A stretch of 64,000 bases of DNA, taken from contig VZTG01007430.1 of assembly GCA_013397845.1 (NCBI GenBank), forward strand, positions 62,001 to 126,000, written 5' to 3'. This DNA comes from Melanocharis versteri (taxonomy: Eukaryota > Chordata > Aves > Passeriformes > Melanocharitidae). Below, piece after piece: positions 28,528 through 38,592 of this stretch. The position numbers were made by a program, and so were the translations under genes. The stretch's first letter is position 1, and the number at the start of each line of letters is the position of its first letter. Below the pieces are notes generated by a model. It was not told the origin of the DNA. It made no database searches and saw only the letters and a program-made list of their open reading frames with translations.

Positions 28528-28618
28528 AGAATCATAGAATAACCTGAGTTGAAAGGAACACACAGGATCATTGAAGTCCAACTCCTGGCCCTGCACAGGA
28601 TCACCCAAGGAATCACAA
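28528..28618 (-). mobile_element. CR1 LINE 3' end fragment (inverted)
   Basis: The segment starts with AGAATCATAGAATAACCTGA, the reverse complement of a CR1 tail, then reads into GTCCAACTCCTGGCCCTGCA, a recognisable CR1 subfamily variant. Similarity fades after about 28618. The copy is in the same orientation as PPP2R5E, inside its intron. Confidence 0.85.
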
Positions 28619-30035
28619 AAAATATTCACTGAGACTACAAAGTCAAATCCAGTGGCACCAACCAACCCAAAACTGAGAAATACCGAATCCAAGTCAGTCA
28701 CCACCAGGCACAGAGCAGGGGGGTTTGGGTGCACCTTTCCTTTGACTCAGGATACTCCATTTGTGCATTCTTACAGGGAGCCCACAGAAAGAAGCCCGCA
28801 ATATTTTAATGACAACTCCACTAGAACTAATCCTAGAATCCTACTTTTAATTAAATTTAAAGATACACATTAAGGTGAGAGATTTTTGTGGGGTTTTGTT
28901 TTTTTTTTCTCTGCAACTACTGTATCCTTATGAAGTGGGGTTGAGAACAAACCAAAGTGCAGTTCCACATTTATTACATATTTCAATACTCTGATTAACA
29001 AATTTGTCAAACAAGGTAGATGAGAGAATGTGGGGAATATACTTGCCCAAAAAGGAAGAACAGGGACAGACCTAGCACTAAACCTATTAAACTTCCTATT
29101 TTCCAGAATTATCAGCACCAGCCATGCCTATTTTCACTGCTTATAGCAGAAATTAAGAATTGCAATGAAAAAAATACCCAGAAGTATATAAACCATTTGA
29201 GAAGTCAGTGTTGAAGACGTCTGAAAGTTGATTTCCCCTTCCTCACCAGACAGGCATTCTGAGAGGTGCTTTCAACCCCTGGATTTGTACCAAAATTCAG
29301 TGACAACTGGAATTCAGGGGAAGCATTCAAGATATCACAGAGATATTGGCATCCTTTTAAGAGTAGTATGCTGGATCATATTTTTCCTTCTCAAATTAGA
29401 GGTTAAATCTCCCAGCAGAAACTCAACCAGAGCTGGGACATGCAAGATCTCAAAACAGTAGGGCCTTGCCTAAGACCAGATTGGCAGCATCTTTCCCCTT
29501 GGGAGGCTGCAGCTCATGGGACCTTTCCATTTCAAAATGCAGCAGAAGGCAGGACCTGGGAGCTATCCATGCACAAATGGTATGAGAGGGGTCCCACCTC
29601 CTCTCTGGCTGCAGGGGCTGCACTTGGCACCAGTGTCGTAGGGGGCAGATCCACACACCAAGGAAAGATACTAAAAACCAGTTTCTGCTCAGGAGTCCAT
29701 TTACCCTTACCAAAATTACTGCTGATTTATGTCAGCTGCTGGGGATTCACAAACCAGAACACCCTTACACAAAGCCTGAGTGCCTTGAAAATTCAAGTCA
29801 TGGTACGGGTTAACATCAGTATTTAAAACTTTCAAAACTATTGCAAACAATTACCACACCCTCAAGACACAGATAAAATATTTTGTAGAGCTTAAATACA
29901 TATATTTCTGGCATGAAACATTTCTGAATGCTGGCAAAATTTCCTTGCAATTCCTGACAACAGAATACTTTGATTTTAGAAGTTGGCTGTAGAGCAGAAA
30001 TTGTTTTATTTATTAAAAACTGTGTTTGATCTTAC

Positions 30036-30192
30036 CTTTTAGCAGAGGCAGGGGAGTTAACTCGATAGGCTTGCCCTGAGACCTAAACTGGGAGGAGCTT
30101 TGTGACCTCTTCTGTCTGGCTTTTCTGACGGACTTCCGAGAAAATCCGTCTACTTTATCCACTGATGGAGGAGTAGTTGGTGCTGAGGACAT
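30036..30192 (-). CDS. PPP2R5E: PPP2R5E first coding exon (PP2A B56-epsilon subunit), partial gene
   Basis: This exon encodes the first 52 residues of the B56-epsilon (B') regulatory subunit of protein phosphatase 2A, plus one base of codon 53. B56 subunits select substrates and location for the PP2A scaffold-catalytic core. The translation begins [17 protein letters not shown], continues through a basic Lys/Arg/Ser-rich stretch (about residues 18-38) and ends in [12 protein letters not shown] recognise this as the conserved N-terminal tail of PPP2R5E, which precedes the HEAT-like B56 fold. The ATG is at 30190-30192; seven in-frame codons upstream of it are non-coding leader and intron. A GTAAG 5' splice site follows at 30035-30031 after a phase-1 split codon. 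The 3' splice site is a CAG at 30202-30200, or the overlapping TAG three bases on, giving only 4-7 bases of 5' UTR in this exon. The remaining coding exons lie left of the window. Identity is very confident; the alternative-AG choice is open. Confidence 0.96.
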
Positions 30193-30199
30193 ATCCCTA

Positions 30200-32480
30200 C
30201 TGAAGGAAAGCACATGTTAAAAATGTATTCCAAACGAGTGAAACAGGTAAAGATTAACCTAAATTTTCCAAATATCTTCTTCCTGCACTACTTTCCTGTC
30301 AACAACTCATACAGATAAACTGTTAAGAGATCTAATCCATCTTATGGATGGAATAAACTTAATAGAACTTCATTATTAGCGTAGTAATTCCTCTTGCTTA
30401 CTTTTTTTATCTGTGTCTCCCGTTTGCCAAAAATTTCAGACCTAATGCTGACATCACTGCACTCAAACTTCATCAGAGCAAACTTCATACACCTGTAGAC
30501 CTGACTGTAGCTTTAAATTACACATTCTTTGGGATGAAGTCATTTCAACTCACTCACAAAGAATGGGTACACAAAAAGGCACAGATGGTTTTTTGGCATT
30601 AAGGTCACCCATATGCACAGGACAAGAAACACAGGACAGAACAAAAATTCCATTTATTCGCCACACCTACATACAAGATTTTATAGAAATTTAAGAAAGT
30701 ATAGTAAAAAGTACTTCCATGTTTCACAATTTCACAAACACTGAGAAATTGTACGTATCACTTCTTTATTCTCCATTTCAGAAATACTCAGATATTTTCC
30801 TGTGAGTCCCTTTGCACGTAGTTATTCCATGTCCTGGCATTTCTGGACGACTGGCAGTGTGGTAGCTGTAACTGCTCTAAGGGCACAAGACAGACAAGGT
30901 TTGCAGGGAGAGGCAGAGAGCCAAAAAAGGCTTCTGCAAGCAGAAGTTTGTTTGTTTCCCAACTTCAGCTGGCCTGAGCAATAGGCATTGCTTCTTCCTA
31001 CAAAACCTGCCTTGGTGGTACTCCTACAGCTGATTCTGTACCACCAGCAAACTCTGAATTAATGCATCCAGCTATTTTATTCACCAGTCTGGCCCTGTCT
31101 GTTAAAAAGGCCCATCAGAGCTTGATGAAATACATGAGTAATACTCAAGGGAAAGGAGACAGGAGGAATTCAGGCCTACACGTTACAAGCAGCTCGGTGC
31201 ACAGTTAACTTCACCAGCATGTGCAGCTCCACTGAAATCAGCGGCCTCATCTGCATTAATGACACGACCATTAACGAGAGCAGCTCTGTTGATTTCGGCC
31301 AGGACAGACACTCGTGCAAAGTTAAGCATCGGCGTAAGCATTTGCAGGATCAGGGTCTTAGAACATGTCCTTGGAAAGCATTACTCATCCTCAATGCCTG
31401 TTGACTTCAATTACCAAAGTGACTTGTGTGCCACAAGAAGTTGATTCCACAGCATACAGAACACTTTTGAGTACTTATTATTTTAATTGAAATATCTGGT
31501 TACTCATGTGCTTCGCAGACCACTAAATCCACTGAAATAGGCATTCTTTGGGTTTGCCTCTTGTAAGAAAAGCTTTCGAAAGCATGGTTTGTTGCAACAG
31601 TGTAAACAAGCTCCAAAAGATAAGAACTATTTAATGCAAAATTACATATAGGTGCACTAAAGCTATCAAAAATGGAGTATAAACTCCATAGCTTCTTCAA
31701 GGAAGCATGTGCAGCACCCAGAAGCTTAACTGTGCAGCTGGCATTACAATAATCAAAAAACCTTACTCTACCTTTTTGATTTCTCCTGAGGTATTCTTTC
31801 ACTACCAGCTTAGGCTTTCTAAATATAATATACTATCAGCAACATGAACCCGTACCTTAAACTGGTCTTGTTTATCATCCAGGAGAAAAAAAAAATGCCA
31901 CCATCACCAGGGCATTCAGGCCCCAGCCAAGCTTAATAAATAAAAAAGTCAGATAAACTGGAATAGAATGGCCTGTACTTTAGTAACCCACTTCTAAGAT
32001 TTCAACAGTCTGCCAAAAAACACACAAAGTTACCTGTTACATAAACCAAATTCTGAAAATATCAGCAAAAATAGATTCCCTAAACCTGAATCGGTTTGGC
32101 CCTATTTCATCTCATCAGAAAGCTTCCCCTCCTCATCACGTGCACCATTAAAGTGTAACCATCCCTGCAGAAATGTTTGCACGCTCTCTCCAAATTAAAT
32201 TACAAAACAAAAAAAAAATCATAATAATAATGGACAGCGACTAAAGTAGATCACTTAAACTGCAGGATCATTGTGTCAGCAAGGAGCTTTACTGACACTT
32301 CTCTGCTGTAAATTTAGTAACAGTTTCCCTAACCTGCTTTATAAATTATTAAAATCTAATTCTAATTCAACAAGACTACATCCAGCCTAACAACCTTACA
32401 GTAAACACTGATCTTCTTTTCGCCTCTCCAAATGAACATTCGCTGCCCTGCATACACTATCACAGGGAAATACTCTGTTT
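30200..32480 (-). other. PPP2R5E: PPP2R5E upstream intron / 5' region
   Basis: Non-coding AT-rich sequence between the first coding exon and the CpG-rich promoter zone, inferred to be the intron after a non-coding first exon. That first exon is not resolved: no 5' splice site here can be singled out, and the most likely location is in or beside the assembly gap. An E-box CACGTG is at 32137-32142. No repeat or coding exon is recognised. Confidence 0.6.
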
Positions 32481-32491
32481 CCACCAACAGT

Positions 32492-32513
32492 GGGGGGGAG
32501 GGGGGGCGGGGGG
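32492..32513 (+). other. G-rich tract, potential G-quadruplex
   Basis: Runs of seven, seven and six G separated by single A and C bases, at the left edge of the CpG-rich zone. The G-rich strand is the non-template side for plus-direction transcription, so the PPP2R5E transcript strand here is C-rich. The pattern can supply four or more G triplets with short loops. Confidence 0.8.
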
Positions 32514-32608
32514 AATAAAGCCCGAGATTATTTATTGTGTGCGAGGGGGAAAGCTGCAAACCCGGCCACCGCTCCCTGCTTCCTCCGCTCTATTCCCCGA
32601 GTATTTTG

Positions 32609-33152
32609 NNNNNNNNNNNNNNNNNNNNNNNNNNNNNNNNNNNNNNNNNNNNNNNNNNNNNNNNNNNNNNNNNNNNNNNNNNNNNNNNNNNNNNNNNNNN
32701 NNNNNNNNNNNNNNNNNNNNNNNNNNNNNNNNNNNNNNNNNNNNNNNNNNNNNNNNNNNNNNNNNNNNNNNNNNNNNNNNNNNNNNNNNNNNNNNNNNNN
32801 NNNNNNNNNNNNNNNNNNNNNNNNNNNNNNNNNNNNNNNNNNNNNNNNNNNNNNNNNNNNNNNNNNNNNNNNNNNNNNNNNNNNNNNNNNNNNNNNNNNN
32901 NNNNNNNNNNNNNNNNNNNNNNNNNNNNNNNNNNNNNNNNNNNNNNNNNNNNNNNNNNNNNNNNNNNNNNNNNNNNNNNNNNNNNNNNNNNNNNNNNNNN
33001 NNNNNNNNNNNNNNNNNNNNNNNNNNNNNNNNNNNNNNNNNNNNNNNNNNNNNNNNNNNNNNNNNNNNNNNNNNNNNNNNNNNNNNNNNNNNNNNNNNNN
33101 NNNNNNNNNNNNNNNNNNNNNNNNNNNNNNNNNNNNNNNNNNNNNNNNNNNN
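32609..33152. other. Assembly gap (544 N)
   Basis: An unbroken run of N. GC-rich sequence on both sides and the adjacent G-run suggest drop-out of a GC-rich promoter and first exon. The four long open frames spanning it are artefacts of translating N. Confidence 0.99.
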
Positions 33153-33435
33153 CTCCTGGAAGCGGCGGCTGCAGCCCCTCACTCTTCGCTGCTGCAGCTC
33201 TGCACCCTTGGGTTTCCTAGCCCAGCGTGTGATCGCTGTCTGCATCTTTTCCCCCCAAGCATATTTATATATGCTTGGAACCAGGGACGAGCACGATTGC
33301 TTGTAGATAGCATGGTTAAATATCATAAATTTTGGTTAAATTTATCTACCTGACGGCTTTGGTGCTTGATGGTTTTGGTTTGTTTGTTTTTGTTGGGGGT
33401 TTTCCGGAATTACATCTGATAGCTACAAAGTAACG

Positions 33436-33873
33436 AAGCTGGGGAAGGGTCTGGAGCACACAAGTCCTACGAGGAGCAGCTGGGGGAGCTGGGGATGTTT
33501 AGTCCGGAGAAGAGGAGGCTCGGGGGTGGTTTTAGTGCTCTGCAGCTCTCTGAAAGGAAGTTGTATCCAGGGGTTTGGTCTCTTCCCTCTGAGACAACAG
33601 GTGACAGAAAGGAAGGGACGCGGTAGGGGATGTCAGAGAACATCCCTGCTGAGCCAGGGGAGGTTTAAGTTGGACATTAGAAAGAGTTTCTGCGCAGGAA
33701 GGGTGATGAGACGCTGGAATGAGCTGCCCAGGGAGGTGGTGGAGTTACCGTCCGTGGAGGTGTTTAAGGTAAGACTGGATGTGCCGTGGTCTGGTTGACA
33801 AGGTGGTGTTCAGCCGCAGGTTGGACTCGACCTCGGAGGTCTCTTCCAACCTAACAGACTGTGTGATTCTGTA
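33436..33873 (+). mobile_element. CR1 LINE 3' fragment near the promoter
   Basis: A 5'-truncated CR1 copy. It shows GAGGAGCAGCTGGGGGAGCT, then CTGGAATGAGCTGCCCAGGG, then GGAGGTGTTTAAGG, and ends CTCTTCCAACCTAACAGACT before GTGTGATTCTG. A 90-codon open frame inside it is the usual CR1 3' UTR read-through, not a gene. It starts about 280 bases beyond the gap, on the far side of the promoter. Confidence 0.92.
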
Positions 33874-35778
33874 ATGGTGTTAATATGGCTGTTATGTTTT
33901 AAAATAGGCTCCACTGTTTCACCTGTATTTCTGGCACGAAAAAAAAGTTGACGTCTATAAGAGGCAGCCCTCCTATGTTGATAAGACCAAATCCCTCTGA
34001 TGTACAGTCTTTTCTTCAGGAAATGAGCTCAAAGGCAGTTTGAGATCCGGTTGCTTTGGTGAGCCAGTCACATCCCTTCTGTTTGTGCAGGTACTGAATC
34101 CTCTCAACATTACTAACCCTGCAGAGGATATCTAGTTGTTGTCCCACTCGGCTTCCTGACTGCTTTTGGCATAACGGAAGAAGCGAGACTGTGTCAGACT
34201 TGATTTAAAGTGATTTAAGCTGTTGTCAAACTACTTTCAAAATTGCTAATTTTCAGCCAGTTCCCTGGTCCAGCTCCCATTGAGGAACCTGGAACACTAG
34301 GTAAAAGCTCATGGCCACTCAGGTATAACTGTGATGGATGTGAGCGGTTTTGCCTCTCATCTCTCAAAATGCCCCTTCATATCTTAAGATATATCTCTCC
34401 CCTATCTTTTTTTAACCTATAGACAGAGCAATTTCCCTTCCTTTCAATTCTTCCTGGTGTGGCACGGTTTTAAACCTCTTAAGATGCTTATTTCTTCTCC
34501 CTGTGTTGTCTCAAAATTATCCAGATCTTTTTTTTTTTGACTGTAGCACCCTTGACGGGACATTACTATAATTAAGGCCTCAACAACACCAGCATCTGCT
34601 GTCCTGCCTGTCACAGACCCCGTTCCTGTTTACACATGCCAATACAAATGCTTTTGAGTCAGTCTGATCTATTCACAATCTTGCTGACCTGTTTTACCCC
34701 CGCATCCATTTCTGCTGACCTCCCAAGCCAGTTATTTCTCCCTCAAGTAGACAGTAATGCTGCTTGAGAAATTATTTCCTGCAACAGCCCTAATGCTGTG
34801 CCTTCATTTTTATTTTATAATCAAGCAGTCAAGGTATCTTTTAAAATGAAATTCCACATGATGTTAAGTCAGAGAACTGTAGAATTTGTCATCCTTTTTA
34901 AATCGATTGCACTTCTCGGAAGAATTGTATTTTAAAAAGCAAGACTAAGATTGAACTGTGCCACGGTTACAGAAGGGTTGTGTAGCTCTGGATTTAGAAG
35001 AGACATTTGTACGTATTTGTTGATATTTAAAACTTTAAATTTGTTTAAACCAAACCAGCTAAAATAATCTAAATGGGAACAAGGGCGGATGACAAAATGT
35101 AGGTTGAGGTAATACCTATATAAGGTAAAATTTGGCAAAAACAGTATAAACAGAAAATAAAAAACAGAACCTATATTTATATGTGTTTTGCTGAGCTTAA
35201 TTCTCTTAGCTCAGAATTCCTCAGTTCTATTCACTGTCCTGTGTGCTGCTTTTGATGTGAACAGTGCAACGTGCAGCTCATAAAGTTACTGGCAGCACAC
35301 TCTGCAGAAGGGAGGTTCTAGCACAGCCTGATGGCTACACTGGCACTTTAGGTGCAGTTGAGCAAGTCATTTTACATGATTTTACTTCGGTTTTCCTAGT
35401 ATGAGATGCATCCATCTTTGTAAAACGCCAAAAATCTAAAACTGAAGGCTGCGATGTGAGTATCTATTAAAATAACTGCCATAGAAGGGATAAAAATCAA
35501 CAGTGCTGTCCAAGTCCACTGTCCAGTGCACACAGATGTTTTTACTCTTCATTCTGACTTTGTATAATAGCTACAGAATTAGTTCTTCAGTACAGCTGAA
35601 CAAGCTGGTAAATAATGCATTCAGCTAATTCATTTCTTAGATGGTCATCATGTGGTCTGTTTGGTCCATTTTGGCTGTGTAAAGCATTTTTATGACATGT
35701 TTTATGTCGGGTGATGTTTGGACAGTAACAGTTCAAGAAAAAATACAGGCTTTATCAGGGAACAAACAGAAATCTTAC
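33874..35778. other. Intergenic, nothing recognised
   Basis: AT-rich unique-looking sequence. It contains short open frames without family resemblance. A poly-T run lies near 34528-34539. No repeat family is identified. Confidence 0.6.
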
Positions 35779-35876
35779 CTTTTCTTTATCACGTGGCCAT
35801 CAGATTTTACACAGTAGGCTTCCCATTTATCTCCTGGTCGCTTTCTTTTTTCTACTTTAATCTGTGAAGTCCTCAT
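35779..35876 (-). other. Candidate unannotated exon, 98 bases
   Basis: On the minus strand a consensus 5' splice site, AAAAG|GTAAGA, lies at 35778. It is preceded by an uninterrupted frame reading, in part, MRTSQIKVEKRKRPGDKWEA and then YCVKSDGHVIKK. A pyrimidine-containing 3' splice site ending CATCACAG precedes the segment (AG at 35878-35877). The same frame is open further upstream to a stop near 35948, so a longer exon of about 164 bases is possible. The product is basic and I do not recognise it. The frame stops immediately after the 5' splice site, as expected for an exon but also by chance. With the candidate at 38453-38581 the phases fit (0 to 0). Chance, pseudogene or non-coding RNA exon remain quite possible. 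Confidence 0.25.
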
Positions 35877-35881
35877 CTGTG

Positions 35882-37908
35882 ATGAGATTTCAGAGCACAA
35901 CATGAGATAGGGATGTAAAACTGCTGATGTTTCAAAGGGATACTGTTACTTGTCCTTCTCCTATTCTCTGTTTAGCCTGTATTTTATAAAAATTGCTACT
36001 TTTAAAATGATTACGTGAATTCCAAGCAGAGATGGAGAAGAACTGAGTACTACAGGTGTTTTGCATAGATGTGTATCTGTATATGTTTATGTATGTGTTT
36101 GTATAAATACATGTAATACCAATTTGCAAGAATAAAAATTAACTTTCGTTAGATGAAAGTTCACATGACCAATATCTCCCATACAAGTGTGTGAGCGTAT
36201 ATATGAAAATATGTGCACATTCAGTACCTGCAGCCCTTCCTGGAGATCTTCAAGCAATAATAAATCCTTTTGATCAGTGTTTCTCCATTGCTATCAAAGG
36301 TACAAGACAAGCCTATCATTTTTAAAACTTACACTGCCTCACTCTCCTACGAAAGGGATTTTTAAAAATAGCTGGAAAGGAATTTTCAGGGCCAGCTCCT
36401 CACCAGTTCAGCTCTGCTTTTTAGCACCCAGACAGTCAGAACAGCAGTCAAGAGCCCTCCAGAACAGAGATTTTTGTACCAGTGACTCAGATTTGTGCCA
36501 CTTCACGTTTTTTTGTGTGACTGGAGTTCCACTATAGACCATCTGTTATGGCCACCCAGGCAGGAATACGGAGCTCTCATCCACATTGGCATTCTGCTCT
36601 TTGCAGAGCAGCTTATCAAACAGGATTGCTGCAGAGATACCACTGTGGAAGTCCTGCTGTATTGAGTGATAAACATAAATGGATCTAGCTGGAGCTTGTG
36701 TCACCTGGCACATGTGACATGTATTTGTCTACAGGAAGAGTCACATAATGCTCCATAAAGCATCTCCTATATGTCAAAAGGAGCATTATCAGGGTACCAT
36801 GGGATTAGTCCAGATATTCCCTGTTCTAATACTAGGAAGCAAGAAAAGACTTGATCTCCCCAGAGAACTAATTATTCAGACCATCAGGAAAAAGACCAGT
36901 AAAAGAATGTGTTATGGAGGAAGCAGCAGAGCTTTTTGAAGAGGCAAATCAGCATGTGAACAAGGCTTTTCTGATACATCTTTTAACAAAAATGAACACA
37001 GTGGAATGCCGCATCAAAGTAACTGTCCTGCTCCATCACTGTGATTGAAAGGGCACAATCTGAGGTTTTTTTGTTTGCTTTGGAATCCAATTCACATGTA
37101 ACAAGAAAGCATTCTAGTTAAGTCTGTTTACCCTGCCGTTGACTACAAATTCATGTTTTTGGTTTTGGGGAGGAATGGTGTGGCTTTTAGGCAGTGTTTG
37201 CAATTGCCATACCAAGTTTCTCTGATAATAAGCCAGTGCTTGTTACTCCTTCCTCCTGCTCCTCCTCCTATCAGCTGTGCGATGGCACTGTCAGTGCCCT
37301 CAGGAACTGAATTCCTGGTGCGTGTGGGGTAAGCATTTTAGGGTCATAGACACAACTACCAGAATGGGAACTAATTCTTCCTCTCTGTTTATAGACACTG
37401 CGTCATTTGAAGTCTGTTTCTGTAGTCAACATGGCAAGATAAGTAGGAGCTTGCTCGCCTCGGCAGCTGGCTAGCTGCCTCCTCCAGCACAACACTGCTC
37501 TCACTTATTCCCCAATTCACTGGTTTGTTCCTACTTTGTTCCCCTCCCCCAGCATCTTAACTTGCCTCCAGGCCCTGGGCACTCCTTTAAGCCAAGTTTT
37601 CTGGATAGTTTGTTCACTTTCCTTCACTGCCTGTTTATCTCTTACCTTCCTCGGGCTTTGTGCTGCACTGCTGGGCCAACTCCCCTCTCCAACTGTCCCT
37701 GCCCGCCCCAACTGTCACCTACAACTGCCTCAGAAGGTTCTGGTGCTTCCCCTTCTCCCGGGGCAGCACCCACAGGACAGCCTCTGGCACCTGAAACTGC
37801 CTGGAAGCAGCCACGTGTGTTTCGTGATCCCCTGGGCCCCTGGGGGATGTCTGAGTCCCGAGTGAAACGAGCTCGGCTTCTGCTCTTTGCTTTGTGATCA
37901 AGTCTCCT
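35882..37908. other. Intergenic, no firm feature
   Basis: Mixed-composition sequence with a TGTA-rich patch at about 36060-36115. On the minus strand a GTAAGA-type 5' splice site at 37644 follows a GC-rich segment (about 37645-37890) open in two frames and abutting a CR1 copy. I recognise no protein, and the plus-strand frames overlap it fully, so no gene is called. Confidence 0.5.
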
Positions 37909-38230
37909 TCAAGTACCTGAAGGGAGCCTACAAGAAAGATGGAGAGGGGTTTTTTGGAGAGCATGTAATGATAGGACAAGGAGGAATAGATTCAAACTAA
38001 AAGAGGGTGGGTTTAAATTACATATTATGAAAAAAATCTTTACTGTGAGTGTGCTGGCACAGGTTGCCCAGAGAAGCTGTGGCTGCCCCATCCCTGGGAG
38101 TGTTCAAGGCCAGGTTGGATGGGGCTTGGAGCAACCTGGTCTAGTAGAAGGTGTCCCTGCACATGGCAGCAGGGTTGGAATGCAATGATCTTTCAGGTCT
38201 TTCTCAACCCAAACTATTCCTTGGTTCTGT
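37909..38230 (+). mobile_element. CR1 LINE 3' fragment
   Basis: It shows CCTGAAGGGAGCCTACAAGA, TTGCCCAGAGAAGCTGTGGC, CCCCATCCCTGGGAGTGTTC, GGATGGGGCTTGGAGCAACC and a decayed CTCAACCCAAACTATTCC end. It is 5'-truncated with no coding capacity. Confidence 0.93.
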
Positions 38231-38378
38231 CTCTTCAGTTATCTCTGCATTTAATGTGTTACAAACCAATATATACACTGCCAGAAAACCATCCTCTTCA
38301 GGTGAGAGCCTTCTACTGTGGCCCGGCTTCCTACCTACCACATCACAGCCTGGAAAGAACAAATGAGTAAAATACCTC

Positions 38379-38392
38379 TGTGTGTGTGTGTG
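38379..38392. repeat. (TG)n microsatellite, short
   Basis: Seven TG dinucleotides. Confidence 0.8.
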
Positions 38393-38452
38393 GTGAAGGT
38401 GCCCAGCAAGTGTGTGAACTGTAGCACTTCCCAATCTCCACTGAAGCATCAC

Positions 38453-38581
38453 CAGCTCCCTCCCAAGATTGGTGCATCGCTCGTGATCATAGCAGCAGTT
38501 GATAAAACTCTTGGATTTTTCCACAAATGCAGAGTCGCTGAGGATGGAATAGGCTGAGACAGAGACACCTCGTTCTCTTTG
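38453..38581 (-). other. Candidate unannotated exon, 129 bases
   Basis: On the minus strand a textbook pyrimidine-rich 3' splice site (TGTTCTCTTTTACAG) ends at 38582. It is followed by 129 bases open in phase 0 (43 codons, starting QRERGVSVSAYSILSDSAFV), then a weak 5' splice site GTGATG at 38452. A second frame is also open across the whole segment, which weakens the case for either reading. Several CpGs are retained (near 38477-38483, 38535 and 38571) although the surroundings are CpG-poor. I recognise neither translation. If spliced to 35779-35876 the phase-0 frame continues without a stop. It may be a real fast-evolving gene, a non-coding RNA exon, or chance. Confidence 0.25.
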
Positions 38582-38592
38582 CTGTAAAAGAG

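Larger units (their letters stand above)
1..30035 (-). other. PPP2R5E: PPP2R5E intron after the first coding exon (partial)
   Basis: About 30 kb of non-coding, AT-rich sequence downstream of the first coding exon on the gene strand. I looked for the next PPP2R5E coding segment (the part after PLPLLK) in the translated frames and did not find it, so the intron continues past the left edge. Open frames here are short, lack family resemblance and mostly overlap on opposite strands. Recognisable contents are A/C-rich low-complexity tracts, a GC-rich islet near 10.2-10.6 kb, a tRNA-like stretch near 15.6 kb, and two CR1 fragments at 23.7 and 28.5 kb. From 1 to 23.69 kb I see no clear CR1 or LTR. 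Confidence 0.85.
32480..33330 (-). promoter_or_regulatory. PPP2R5E: CpG-rich promoter zone of PPP2R5E (interrupted by gap)
   Basis: Base composition changes abruptly to GC-rich with CpGs on both sides of the assembly gap (about 32500-32608 and 33153-33240), immediately upstream of the PPP2R5E coding start on its strand. The flanks include CCCGGCC, CCGCTC, CCCCGAG and GGAAGCGGCGGCTGC. A CpG-island promoter is normal for this broadly expressed gene, so the transcription start and first exon are inferred to lie largely within the missing bases. An AT-rich, near-palindromic TATA-like patch follows at about 33259-33277. The exact start site cannot be placed. Confidence 0.65.

Noticed and set aside
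32490..33353. Four overlapping open frames of 227-287 codons
   Set aside because: They exist only because 544 N bases are translated as open sequence. The real flanks give short unrelated peptides.
37517..37979. Possible exon ending at a GTAAGA 5' splice site at 37644
   Set aside because: The segment is GC-rich and open in two minus and two plus frames, its 5' side is CR1, and no protein family is recognised.
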